Shown here in pieces: positions 25,727 to 37,672 of a stretch of 64,000 nt of DNA. Source of the DNA: Charina bottae (Eukaryota > Chordata > Lepidosauria > Squamata > Charinaidae). Under the pieces are notes generated by a model. That model was not told the origin of the DNA and searched no databases. It saw nothing but the letters and a program-made list of their open reading frames with translations. The stretch is from assembly GCA_023362775.1 (NCBI GenBank), contig JALMGJ010000060.1, positions 2,419,153 to 2,483,152 on the forward strand, in the 5' to 3' direction. Position 1 is the first letter of the stretch, and the number at the start of each line of letters is the position of its first letter. The position numbers and the translations under genes were made by a program.

Positions 25727-28049
25727 TTTAAGGGTTGGAGGCGCTTTCGGATGCTTGATTTGGGACGGCATACTTTTGGCCCAAAAATAAAAAAATTCCT
25801 GACCGCGGAGTCAGGAAAAATCTCCCGGGAGGGGCCGGACCGAATCAGGTCAAATTGAAAAACGAAGGCCGCCATGAGATTCGGGGTTGAATTTAAGGGT
25901 TGGAGGCGCTTTCGGATGCTTGATTTGGGACGGCATAATTTTTGGCCCAAAAATCAAAAAATTCCTGACCGCGGAGTCAGGAAAAATCTCCCGGGAGGGG
26001 ATGGACCGAATCAGCTCAAATTGAAAAACGAAGGCCGCCATGAGATTCGGGGTTGAATTTAAGGGTTGGAGGCGCATTCGGATGCTTGATTTGGGACGGC
26101 ATAATTTTCGGCCCAAAAATCAAAAAATTCCTGACCGCGGAGTCAGGAAAAATCTCCCGGGAGGGGCTGGACCGAATCAGCTCAAATTGAAAAACGAAGG
26201 CCGCCATGAGATTCGGGGTTGAATTTAAGGGTTGGAGGCGCTTTCGGATGCTTGATTTGGGACGGCAAAATTTTTGGCCCAAAAATCAAAAAATTCCTGA
26301 CCGCGGAGTCAGGAAAAATCTCCCGGGAGGGGCCGGACCGAATCAGGTCAAATTGAAAAACGAAGGCCGCCATGAGATTCGGGGTTGAATTTAAGGGTTG
26401 GAGACACATTCGGATGCTTGATTTGGGACGGCATAATTTTTGGCCCAAAAATCAAAAAATTCCTGACCGCGGAGTCAGGAAAAATCTCCCGGGAGGGGCC
26501 GGACCGAATCAGGTCAAATTGAAAAACGAAGGCCGCCATGAGATTCGGGGTTGAATTTAAGGGTTGGAGACGCATTCGGATGCTTGATTTGGGGCGGCAT
26601 AATTTTTGGCCCAAAAATCTTAAAATTCCTGACCGCGGAGTCAGGAAAAATCTCCCGGGAGGGGCCGGACCGAATCAGGTCAAATTGAAAAACGAAGGCC
26701 GCCATGAGATTCGGGGTTGAATTTAAGGGTTGGAGGCGCTTTCGGATGCTTGATTTGGGACGGCATAATTTTTGGCCCAAAAATCAAAAAATTCCTGACC
26801 GCGGAGTCAGGAAAAATCTCCCGGGAGGGGCCGGACCGAATCAGGTCAAATTGAAAAACGAAGGCCGCCATGAGATTCGGGGTTGAATTTAAGGGTTGGA
26901 GGTGCATTCGGATGCTTGATTTGGGACGGCATAATTTTTGGCCCAAAAATCAAAAAATTCCTGACCGCGGAGTCAGGAAAAATCTCCCGGGAGGGGCCAG
27001 ACCGAATCAGCTCAAATTGAAAAACGAAGGCCGCCATGAGATTCGGGGTTGAATTTAAGGGTTCGAGGCGCTTCCGGATGCTTGATTTGAGACGGCAAAA
27101 TTTTCGGCCCAAAAATCAAAAAATTCCTGACCGCGGAGTCAGGAAAAATCTCCCGGGAGGGGCTGGACCGAATCAGCTCAAATTGAAAAACAAAGGCCGC
27201 CATGAGATTCGGGGTTGAATTTAAGGGTTGGAGGTGCTTTCGGATGCTTGATTTGGGACGGCAAAATTTTTGGCCCAAAAATCAAAAAATTCCTGACCGC
27301 GGAGTCGGGAAAAATCTCCCGGGAGGGGCCAGACCGAATCAGGTCAAATTGAAAAACGAAGGCCGCCATGAGATTCGGGGTTGAATTTAAGGGTTGGAGG
27401 CGCTTTCGGATGCTTGATTTGGGACGGCATAATTTTTGGCCCAAAAATCAAAAAATTCCTGACCGCGGAGTCAGGAAAAATCTCACGGGAGGGGCCGGAC
27501 CGAATCAGGTCAAATTGAAAAACGAAGGCCGCCATGAGATTCGGGGTTGAATTTAAGGGTTGGAGGCGCTTTCGGATGCTTGATTTGGGACGGCATAATT
27601 TTTGGCCCAGAAATCAAAAAATTCCTGACCGCGGAGTCAGGAAAAATCTCCCGGGAGGGGATGGACCGAATCAGCTCAAATTGAAAAACGAAGGCCGCCA
27701 TGAGATCCGGGGTTGAATTTAAGGGTTGGAGGCGCATTCGGATGCTTGATTTGGGACGGCATAATTTTCGGCCCAAAAATCAAAAAATTCCTGACCGCGG
27801 AGTCAGGAAAAATCTCCCGGGAGGGGATGGACCGAATCAGCTCAAATTGAAAAACGAAGGCCGCCATGAGATTCGGGGTTGAATTTAAGGGTTGGAGGCG
27901 CTTCCGGATGCTTGATTTGAGACGGCAAAATTTTCGGCCCAAAAATCAAAAAATTCCTGACCGCGGAGTCAGGAAAAATCTCCCGGGAGGGGCTGGACCG
28001 AATCAGCTCAAATTGAAAAACAAAGGCCGCCATGAGATTCGCGGTTGAA

Positions 28050-29708
28050 TTTAAGGGTTGGAGGCGCTTTCAGATGCTTGATTTGGGACGGCAAAATTTT
28101 TGGCCCAAAAATCAAAAAATTCCTGACCGCGGAGTCAGGAAAAATCTCCAGGGAGGGGCCAGACCGAATCAGGTCAAATTGAAAAACGAAGGCCGCCATG
28201 AGATTCGGGGTTGAATTTAAGGGTTGGAGGCGCTTTCGGATGCTTGATTTGGGACGGCATACTTTTGGCCCAAAAATCAAAAAATTCCTGACCGCGGAGT
28301 CAGGAAAAATCTCCCGGGAGGGGCCGGACCGAATCAGGTCAAATTGAAAAACGAAGGCCGCCATGAGATTCAGGGTTGAATTTAAGGGTTGGAGGCGCTT
28401 TCGGATGCTTGATTTGGGACGGCATAATTTTTGGCCCAAAAATCAAAAAATTCCTGACCGCGGAGTCAGGAAAAATCTCCCGGGAGGGGATGGACCGAAT
28501 CAGCTCAAATTGAAAAACGAAGGCCGCCATGAGATTCGGGGTTGAATTTAAGGGTTGGAGGCGCATTCGGATGCTTGATTTGGGACGGCATAATTTTCGG
28601 CCCAAAAATCAAAAAATTCCTGACCGCGGAGTCAGGAAAAATCTCCCGGGAGGGGCTGGACCGAATCAGCTCAAATTGAAAAACGAAGGCCGCCATGAGA
28701 TTCGGGGTTGAATTTAAGGGTTGGAGGCGCTTTCGGATGCTTGATTTGGGACGGCATAATTTTTGGCCCAAAAATCAAAAAATTCCTGACCGCGGAGTCA
28801 GGAAAAATCTCCCGGGAGGGGCCGGACCGAATCAGGTCAAATTGAAAAACGAACGCCGCCATGAGATTTGGGGTTGAATTTAAGGGTTGGAGGTGCATTC
28901 GGATGCTTGATTTGGGACGGCATAATTTTTGGCCCAAAAATCAAAAAATTCCTGACCGCGGAGTCGGGAAAAATCTCCCGGGAGGGGCCAGACCGAATCA
29001 GGTCAAATTGAAAAACGAAGGCCGCCATGAGATTCGGGGTTGAATTTAAGGGTTGGAGGCGCTTTCGGATGCTTGATTTGGGACGGCATAATTTTTGGCC
29101 CAAAAATCAAAAAATTCCTGACCGCGGAGTCAGGAAAAATCTCCCGGGAGGGGCCGGACCGAATCAGGTCAAATTGAAAAACGAAGGCCGCCATGAGATT
29201 CGGGGTTGAATTTAAGGGTTGGAGGCGCTTTCGGATGCTTGATTTGGGACGGCATAATTTTTGGCCCAGAAATCAAAAAATTCCTGACCGCGGAGTCAGG
29301 AAAAATCTCCCGGGAGGGGATGGACCGAATCAGCTCAAATTGAAAAACGAAGGCCGCCATGAGATCCGGGGTTGAATTTAAGGGTTGGAGGCGCATTCGG
29401 ATGCTTGATTTGGGACGGCATAATTTTCGGCCCAAAAATCAAAAAATTCCTGACCGCGGAGTCAGGAAAAATCTCCCGGGAGGGGATGGACCGAATCAGC
29501 TCAAATTGAAAAACGAAGGCCGCCATGAGATTCGGGGTTGAATTTAAGGGTTGGAGGCGCTTCCGGATGCTTGATTTGAGACGGCAAAATTTTCGGCCCA
29601 AAAATCAAAAAATTCCTGACCGCGGAGTCAGGAAAAATCTCCCGGGAGGGGCTGGACCGAATCAGCTCAAATTGAAAAACAAAGGCCGCCATGAGATTCG
29701 CGGTTGAA
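28050..29708 (+). repeat. 10-unit HOR variant (1,659 bp)
   Basis: Compared with the 12-unit form, two units are missing. The unit at 28879 fuses the front of the TGCATTCGG unit (as at 30538) to the back of the GAGTCGGGAAAAATC unit (as at 30870). It is the product of an unequal crossover within a monomer. Confidence 0.9.
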
Positions 29709-31865
29709 TTTAAGGGTTGGAGGCGCTTTCAGATGCTTGATTTGGGACGGCAAAATTTTTGGCCCAAAAATCAAAAAATTCCTGACCGCGGAGTCAGGAA
29801 AAATCTCCAGGGAGGGGCCAGACCGAATCAGGTCAAATTGAAAAACGAAGGCCGCCATGAGATTCGGGGTTGAATTTAAGGGTTGGAGGCGCTTTCGGAT
29901 GCTTGATTTGGGACGGCATACTTTTGGCCCAAAAATCAAAAAATTCCTGACCGCGGAGTCAGGAAAAATCTCCCGGGAGGGGCCGGACCGAATCAGGTCA
30001 AATTGAAAAACGAAGGCCGCCATGAGATTCAGGGTTGAATTTAAGGGTTGGAGGCGCTTTCGGATGCTTGATTTGGGACGGCATAATTTTTGGCCCAAAA
30101 ATCAAAAAATTCCTGACCGCGGAGTCAGGAAAAATCTCCCGGGAGGGGATGGACCGAATCAGCTCAAATTGAAAAACGAAGGCCGCCATGAGATTCGGGG
30201 TTGAATTTAAGGGTTGGAGGCGCATTCGGATGCTTGATTTGGGACGGCATAATTTTCGGCCCAAAAATCAAAAAATTCCTGACCGCGGAGTCAGGAAAAA
30301 TCTCCCGGGAGGGGCTGGACCGAATCAGCTCAAATTGAAAAACGAAGGCCGCCATGAGATTCGGGGTTGAATTTAAGGGTTGGAGGCGCTTTCGGATGCT
30401 TGATTTGGGACGGCATAATTTTTGGCCCAAAAATCAAAAAATTCCTGACCGCGGAGTCAGGAAAAATCTCCCGGGAGGGGCCGGACCGAATCAGGTCAAA
30501 TTGAAAAACGAACGCCGCCATGAGATTTGGGGTTGAATTTAAGGGTTGGAGGTGCATTCGGATGCTTGATTTGGGACGGCATAATTTTTGGCCCAAAAAT
30601 CAAAAAATTCCTGACCGCGGAGTCAGGAAAAATCTCCCGGGAGGGGCCAGACCGAATCAGCTCAAATTGAAAAACGAAGGCCGCCATGAGATTCGGGGTT
30701 GAATTTAAGGGTTCGAGGCGCTTCCGGATGCTTGATTTGAGACGGCAAAATTTTCGGCCCAAAAATCAAAAAATTCCTGACCGCGGAGTCAGGAAAAATC
30801 TCCCGGGAGGGGCTGGACCGAATCAGCTCAAATTGAAAAACAAAGGCCGCCATGAGATTCGGGGTTGAATTTAAGGGTTGGAGGTGCTTTCGGATGCTTG
30901 ATTTGGGACGGCAAAATTTTTGGCCCAAAAATCAAAAAATTCCTGACCGCGGAGTCGGGAAAAATCTCCCGGGAGGGGCCAGACCGAATCAGGTCAAATT
31001 GAAAAACGAAGGCCGCCATGAGATTCGGGGTTGAATTTAAGGGTTGGAGGCGCTTTCGGATGCTTGATTTGGGACGGCATAATTTTTGGCCCAAAAATCA
31101 AAAAATTCCTGACCGCGGAGTCAGGAAAAATCTCCCGGGAGGGGCCGGACCGAATCAGGTCAAATTGAAAAACGAAGGCCGCCATGAGATTCGGGGTTGA
31201 ATTTAAGGGTTGGAGGCGCTTTCGGATGCTTGATTTGGGACGGCATAATTTTTGGCCCAAAAATCAAAAAATTCCTGACCGCGGAGTCAGGAAAAATCTC
31301 CCGGGAGGGGCCGGACCGAATCAGGTCAAATTGAAAAACGAAGGCCGCCATGAGATTCGGGGTTGAATTTAAGGGTTGGAGGCGCTTTCGGATGCTTGAT
31401 TTGGGACGGCATAATTTTTGGCCCAGAAATCAAAAAATTCCTGACCGCGGAGTCAGGAAAAATCTCCCGGGAGGGGATGGACCGAATCAGCTCAAATTGA
31501 AAAACGAAGGCCGCCATGAGATCCGGGGTTGAATTTAAGGGTTGGAGGCGCATTCGGATGCTTGATTTGGGACGGCATAATTTTCGGCCCAAAAATCAAA
31601 AAATTCCTGACCGCGGAGTCAGGAAAAATCTCCCGGGAATGGATGGACCGAATCAGCTCAAATTGAAAAACGAAGGCCGCCATGAGATTCGGGGTTGAAT
31701 TTAAGGGTTGGAGGCGCTTCCGGATGCTTGATTTGAGACGGCAAAATTTTCGGCCCAAAAATCAAAAAATTCCTGACCGCGGAGTCAGGAAAAATCTCCC
31801 GGGAGGGGCTGGACCGAATCAGCTCAAATTGAAAAACAAAGGCCGCCATGAGATTCGCGGTTGAA
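29709..31865 (+). repeat. 13-unit HOR variant (2,157 bp)
   Basis: This is the 12-unit order with one additional plain A-type unit: 31036 and 31202 are consecutive A-type units where other copies have one. It contains the 165-bp unit at 29875 and a private GGAATGGATGG change near 31638. Confidence 0.9.
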
Positions 31866-33856
31866 TTTAAGGGTTGGAGGCGCTTTCAGATGCTTGATTT
31901 GGGACGGCAAAATTTTTGGCCCAAAAATCAAAAAATTCCTGACCGCGGAGTCAGGAAAAATCTCCAGGGAGGGGCCAGACCGAATCAGGTCAAATTGAAA
32001 AACGAAGGCCGCCATGAGATTCGGGGTTGAATTTAAGGGTTGGAGGCGCTTTCGGATGCTTGATTTGGGACGGCATACTTTTGGCCCAAAAATCAAAAAA
32101 TTCCTGACCGCGGAGTCAGGAAAAATCTCCCGGGAGGGGCCGGACCGAATCAGGTCAAATTGAAAAACGAAGGCCGCCATGAGATTCAGGGTTGAATTTA
32201 AGGGTTGGAGGCGCTTTCGGATGCTTGATTTGGGACGGCATAATTTTTGGCCCAAAAATCAAAAAATTCCTGACCGCGGAGTCAGGAAAAATCTCCCGGG
32301 AGGGGATGGACCGAATCAGCTCAAATTGAAAAACGAAGGCCGCCATGAGATTCGGGGTTGAATTTAAGGGTTGGAGGCGCATTCGGATGCTTGATTTGGG
32401 ACGGCATAATTTTCGGCCCAAAAATCAAAAAATTCCTGACCGCGGAGTCAGGAAAAATCTCCCGGGAGGGGCTGGACCGAATCAGCTCAAATTGAAAAAC
32501 GAAGGCCGCCATGAGATTCGGGGTTGAATTTAAGGGTTGGAGGCGCTTTCGGATGCTTGATTTGGGACGGCATAATTTTTGGCCCAAAAATCAAAAAATT
32601 CCTGACCGCGGAGTCAGGAAAAATCTCCCGGGAGGGGCCGGACCGAATCAGGTCAAATTGAAAAACGAACGCCGCCATGAGATTTGGGGTTGAATTTAAG
32701 GGTTGGAGGTGCATTCGGATGCTTGATTTGGGACGGCATAATTTTTGGCCCAAAAATCAAAAAATTCCTGACCGCGGAGTCAGGAAAAATCTCCCGGGAG
32801 GGGCCAGACCGAATCAGCTCAAATTGAAAAACGAAGGCCGCCATGAGATTCGGGGTTGAATTTAAGGGTTCGAGGCGCTTCCGGATGCTTGATTTGAGAC
32901 GGCAAAATTTTCGGCCCAAAAATCAAAAAATTCCTGACCGCGGAGTCAGGAAAAATCTCCCGGGAGGGGCTGGACCGAATCAGCTCAAATTGAAAAACAA
33001 AGGCCGCCATGAGATTCGGGGTTGAATTTAAGGGTTGGAGGTGCTTTCGGATGCTTGATTTGGGACGGCAAAATTTTTGGCCCAAAAATCAAAAAATTCC
33101 TGACCGCGGAGTCGGGAAAAATCTCCCGGGAGGGGCCAGACCGAATCAGGTCAAATTGAAAAACGAAGGCCGCCATGAGATTCGGGGTTGAATTTAAGGG
33201 TTGGAGGCGCTTTCGGATGCTTGATTTGGGACGGCATAATTTTTGGCCCAAAAATCAAAAAATTCCTGACCGCGGAGTCAGGAAAAATCTCCCGGGAGGG
33301 GCCGGACCGAATCAGGTCAAATTGAAAAACGAAGGCCGCCATGAGATTCGGGGTTGAATTTAAGGGTTGGAGGCGCTTTCGGATGCTTGATTTGGGACGG
33401 CATAATTTTTGGCCCAGAAATCAAAAAATTCCTGACCGCGGAGTCAGGAAAAATCTCCCGGGAGGGGATGGACCGAATCAGCTCAAATTGAAAAACGAAG
33501 GCCGCCATGAGATCCGGGGTTGAATTTAAGGGTTGGAGGCGCATTCGGATGCTTGATTTGGGACGGCATAATTTTCGGCCCAAAAATCAAAAAATTCCTG
33601 ACCGCGGAGTCAGGAAAAATCTCCCGGGAGGGGATGGACCGAATCAGCTCAAATTGAAAAACGAAGGCCGCCATGAGATTCGGGGTTGAATTTAAGGGTT
33701 GGAGGCGCTTCCGGATGCTTGATTTGAGACGGCAAAATTTTCGGCCCAAAAATCAAAAAATTCCTGACCGCGGAGTCAGGAAAAATCTCCCGGGAGGGGC
33801 TGGACCGAATCAGCTCAAATTGAAAAACAAAGGCCGCCATGAGATTCGCGGTTGAA
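31866..33856 (+). repeat. 12-unit HOR, canonical copy (1,991 bp)
   Basis: This copy has the full marker order: CTCCAGGGAG unit, 165-bp unit, GATTCAGGG-led unit with GATGGACC, TTTTCGGCCC unit, A-type with AACGCCGCC, TGCATTCGG with GCCAGACC, GGTTCGAGG B-like, GGTGCTTTCGG with GAGTCGGGA, A-type, CCCAGAAATC unit, GATCCGG-led unit, B-like with AACAAAGG. Confidence 0.92.
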
Positions 33857-35847
33857 TTTAAGGGTTGGAGGCGCTTTCGGATGCTTGATTTGGGACGGCA
33901 AAATTTTTGGCCCAAAAATCAAAAAATTCCTGACCGCGGAGTCAGGAAAAATCTCCAGGGAGGGGCCAGACCGAATCAGGTCAAATTGAAAAACGAAGGC
34001 CGCCATGAGATTCGGGGTTGAATTTAAGGGTTGGAGGCGCTTTCGGATGCTTGATTTGGGACGGCATACTTTTGGCCCAAAAATCAAAAAATTCCTGACC
34101 GCGGAGTCAGGAAAAATCTCCCGGGAGGGGCCAGACCGAATCAGCTCAAATTGAAAAACGAAGGCCGCCATGAGATTCGGGGTTGAATTTAAGGGTTCGA
34201 GGCGCTTCCGGATGCTTGATTTGAGACGGCAAAATTTTCGGCCCAAAAATCAAAAAATTCCTGACCGCGGAGTCAGGAAAAATCTCCCGGGAGGGGATGG
34301 ACCGAATCAGCTCAAATTGAAAAACGAAGGCCGCCATGAGATTCGGGGTTGAATTTAAGGGTTGGAGGCGCATTCGGATGCTTGATTTGGGACGGCATAA
34401 TTTTCGGCCCAAAAATCAAAAAATTCCTGACCGCGGAGTCAGGAAAAATCTCCCGGGAGGGGCTGGACCGAATCAGCTCAAATTGAAAAACGAAGGCCGC
34501 CATGAGATTCGGGGTTGAATTTAAGGGTTGGAGGCGCTTTCGGATGCTTGATTTGGGACGGCATAATTTTTGGCCCAAAAATCAAAAAATTCCTGACCGC
34601 GGAGTCAGGAAAAATCTCCCGGGAGGGGCCGGACCGAATCAGGTCAAATTGAAAAACGAACGCCGCCATGAGATTTGGGGTTGAATTTAAGGGTTGGAGG
34701 TGCATTCGGATGCTTGATTTGGGACGGCATAATTTTTGGCCCAAAAATCAAAAAATTCCTGACCGCGGAGTCAGGAAAAATCTCCCGGGAGGGGCCAGAC
34801 CGAATCAGCTCAAATTGAAAAACGAAGGCCGCCATGAGATTCGGGGTTGAATTTAAGGGTTCGAGGCGCTTCCGGATGCTTGATTTGAGACGGCAAAATT
34901 TTCGGCCCAAAAATCAAAAAATTCCTGACCGCGGAGTCAGGAAAAATCTCCCGGGAGGGGCTGGACCGAATCAGCTCAAATTGAAAAACAAAGGCCGCCA
35001 TGAGATTCGGGGTTGAATTTAAGGGTTGGAGGTGCTTTCGGATGCTTGATTTGGGACGGCAAAATTTTTGGCCCAAAAATCAAAAAATTCCTGACCGCGG
35101 AGTCAGGAAAAATCTCCCGGGAGGGGCCAGACCGAATCAGGTCAAATTGAAAAACGAAGGCCGCCATGAGATTCGGGGTTGAATTTAAGGGTTGGAGGCG
35201 CTTTCGGATGCTTGATTTGGGACGGCATAATTTTTGGCCCAAAAATCAAAAAATTCCTGACCGCGGAGTCAGGAAAAATCTCCCGGGAGGGGCCGGACCG
35301 AATCAGGTCAAATTGAAAAACGAAGGCCGCCATGAGATTCGGGGTTGAATTTAAGGGTTGGAGGCGCTTTCGGATGCTTGATTTGGGACGGCATAATTTT
35401 TGGCCCAGAAATCAAAAAATTCCTGACCGCGGAGTCAGGAAAAATCTCCCGGGAGGGGATGGACCGAATCAGCTCAAATTGAAAAACGAAGGCCGCCATG
35501 AGATCCGGGGTTGAATTTAAGGGTTGGAGGCGCATTCGGATGCTTGATTTGGGACGGCATAATTTTCGGCCCAAAAATCAAAAAATTCCTGACCGCGGAG
35601 TCAGGAAAAATCTCCCGGGAGGGGATGGACCGAATCAGCTCAAATTGAAAAACGAAGGCCGCCATGAGATTCGGGGTTGAATTTAAGGGTTGGAGGCGCT
35701 TCCGGATGCTTGATTTGAGACGGCAAAATTTTCGGCCCAAAAATCAAAAAATTCCTGACCGCGGAGTCAGGAAAAATCTCCCGGGAGGGGCTGGACCGAA
35801 TCAGTTCAAATTGAAAAACAAAGGCCGCCATGAGATTCGCGGTTGAA
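33857..35847 (+). repeat. 12-unit HOR, copy with converted tract (1,991 bp)
   Basis: It has the same length and order as the previous copy, except that the second half of the 165-bp unit (34023) and the first half of the next unit (34188) have been replaced by sequence matching the 32695/32861 junction type: GCCAGACC with CAGCTC, then GGTTCGAGG B-like. The unit number is unchanged. Confidence 0.9.
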
Positions 35848-37672
35848 TTTAAGGGTTGGAGGCGCTTTCGGATGCTTGATTTGGGACGGCAAAATTTTTG
35901 GCCCAAAAATCAAAAAATTCCTGACCGCGGAGTCAGGAAAAATCTCCAGGGAGGGGCCAGACCGAATCAGGTCAAATTGAAAAACGAAGGCCGCCATGAG
36001 ATTCGGGGTTGAATTTAAGGGTTGGAGGCGCTTTCGGATGCTTGATTTGGGACGGCATACTTTTGGCCCAAAAATCAAAAAATTCCTGACCGCGGAGTCA
36101 GGAAAAATCTCCCGGGAGGGGCTGGACCGAATCAGCTCAAATTGAAAAACGAAGGCCGCCATGAGATTCGGGGTTGAATTTAAGGGTTGGAGGCGCTTTC
36201 GGATGCTTGATTTGGGACGGCATAATTTTTGGCCCAAAAATCAAAAAATTCCTGACCGCGGAGTCAGGAAAAATCTCCCGGGAGGGGATGGACCGAATCA
36301 GCTCAAATTGAAAAACGAAGGCCGCCATGAGATTCGGGGTTGAATTTAAGGGTTGGAGGCGCATTCGGATGCTTGATTTGGGACGGCATAATTTTCGGCC
36401 CAAAAATCAAAAAATTCCTGACCGCGGAGTCAGGAAAAATCTCCCGGGAGGGGCTGGACCGAATCAGCTCAAATTGAAAAACGAAGGCCGCCATGAGATT
36501 CGGGGTTGAATTTAAGGGTTGGAGGCGCTTTCGGATGCTTGATTTGGGACGGCAAAATTTTTGGCCCAAAAATCAAAAAATTCCTGACCGCGGAGTCAGG
36601 AAAAATCTCCCGGGAGGGGCCGGACCGAATCAGGTCAAATTGAAAAACGAAGGCCGCCATGAGATTCGGGGTTGAATTTAAGGGTTGGAGACGCATTCGG
36701 ATGCTTGATTTGGGATGGCATAATTTTTGGCCCAAAAATCAAAAAATTCCTGACCGCGGAGTCAGGAAAAATCTCCCGGGAGGGGCCGGACCGAATCAGG
36801 TCAAATTGAAAAACGAAGGCCGCCATGAGATTCGGGGTTGAATTTAAGGGTTGGAGACGCATTCGGATGCTTGATTTGGGGCGGCATAATTTTTGGCCCA
36901 AAAATCAAAAAATTCCTGACCGCGGAGTCAGGAAAAATCTCCCGGGAGGGGCCGGACCGAATCAGGTCAAATTGAAAAACGAAGGCCGCCATGAGATTCG
37001 GGGTTGAATTTAAGGGTTGGAGGCGCTTTCGGATGCTTGATTTGGGACGGCATAATTTTTGGCCCAAAAATCAAAAAATTCCTGACCGCGGAGTCAGGAA
37101 AAATCTCCCGGGAGGGGCCGGACCGAATCAGGTCAAATTGAAAAACGAAGGCCGCCATGAGATTCGGGGTTGAATTTAAGGGTTGGAGGTGCATTCGGAT
37201 GCTTGATTTGGGACGGCATAATTTTTGGCCCAAAAATCAAAAAATTCCTGACCGCGGAGTCAGGAAAAATCTCCCGGGAGGGGCCGGACCGAATCAGCTC
37301 AAATTGAAAAACGAAGGCCGCCATGAGATCCGGGGTTGAATTTAAGGGTTGGAGGCGCATTCGGATGCTTGATTTGGGACGGCATAATTTTCGGCCCAAA
37401 AATCAAAAAATTCCTGACCGCGGAGTCAGGAAAAATCTCCCGGGAGGGGATGGACCGAATCAGCTCAAATTGAAAAACGAAGGCCGCCATGAGATTCGGG
37501 GTTGAATTTAAGGGTTGGAGGAGCTTCCGGATGCTTGATTTGAGACGGCAAAATTTTCGGCCCAAAAATCAAAAAATTCCTGACCGCGGAGTCAGGAAAA
37601 ATCTCCCGGGAGGGGCTGGACCGAATCAGCTCAAATTGAAAAACAAAGGCCGCCATGAGATTCGGGGTTGAA

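Larger units (their letters stand above)
20083..25891 (+). repeat. Block D: 5-unit and 4-unit HORs
   Basis: The marker unit containing GATTTTGGGCGG (GGTCGG in one case) lies at 20747, 21577, 23735, 24565 and 25229. Local spacings are 830 bp (5 units) twice and 664 bp (4 units) once. The usual order is marker, A-type, TGCATTCGG unit, A-type, then a TGCATTCGG or GATGCATTCGG unit. Units at 19917-21244 repeat 13444-14771 in order, an offset of 6,473 bp or 39 units less one base. Two 165-bp units (22740, 25727) and one private 167-bp unit (22407) fall in the block. Confidence 0.87.
25892..37672 (+). repeat. Block E: 12-unit HOR block with identical flanks
   Basis: The core repeats a 12-unit, 1,991-bp HOR (eleven 166-bp units and one 165-bp unit). 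The CTCCAGGGAG unit that opens each copy lies at 28050, 29709, 31866, 33857 and 35848. Other diagnostic units carry GGCCCAGAAATC (27552, 29211, 31368, 33359, 35350), a GAGATCCGG junction (into 27718, 29377, 31534, 33525, 35516) and AACGCCGCC plus GATTTGGGG. The 7-unit segment 25892-27053 before the HOR core matches 36179-37340 after it in unit order. This suggests the HOR expanded inside an existing segment or was bracketed by a larger duplication. Confidence 0.92.
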
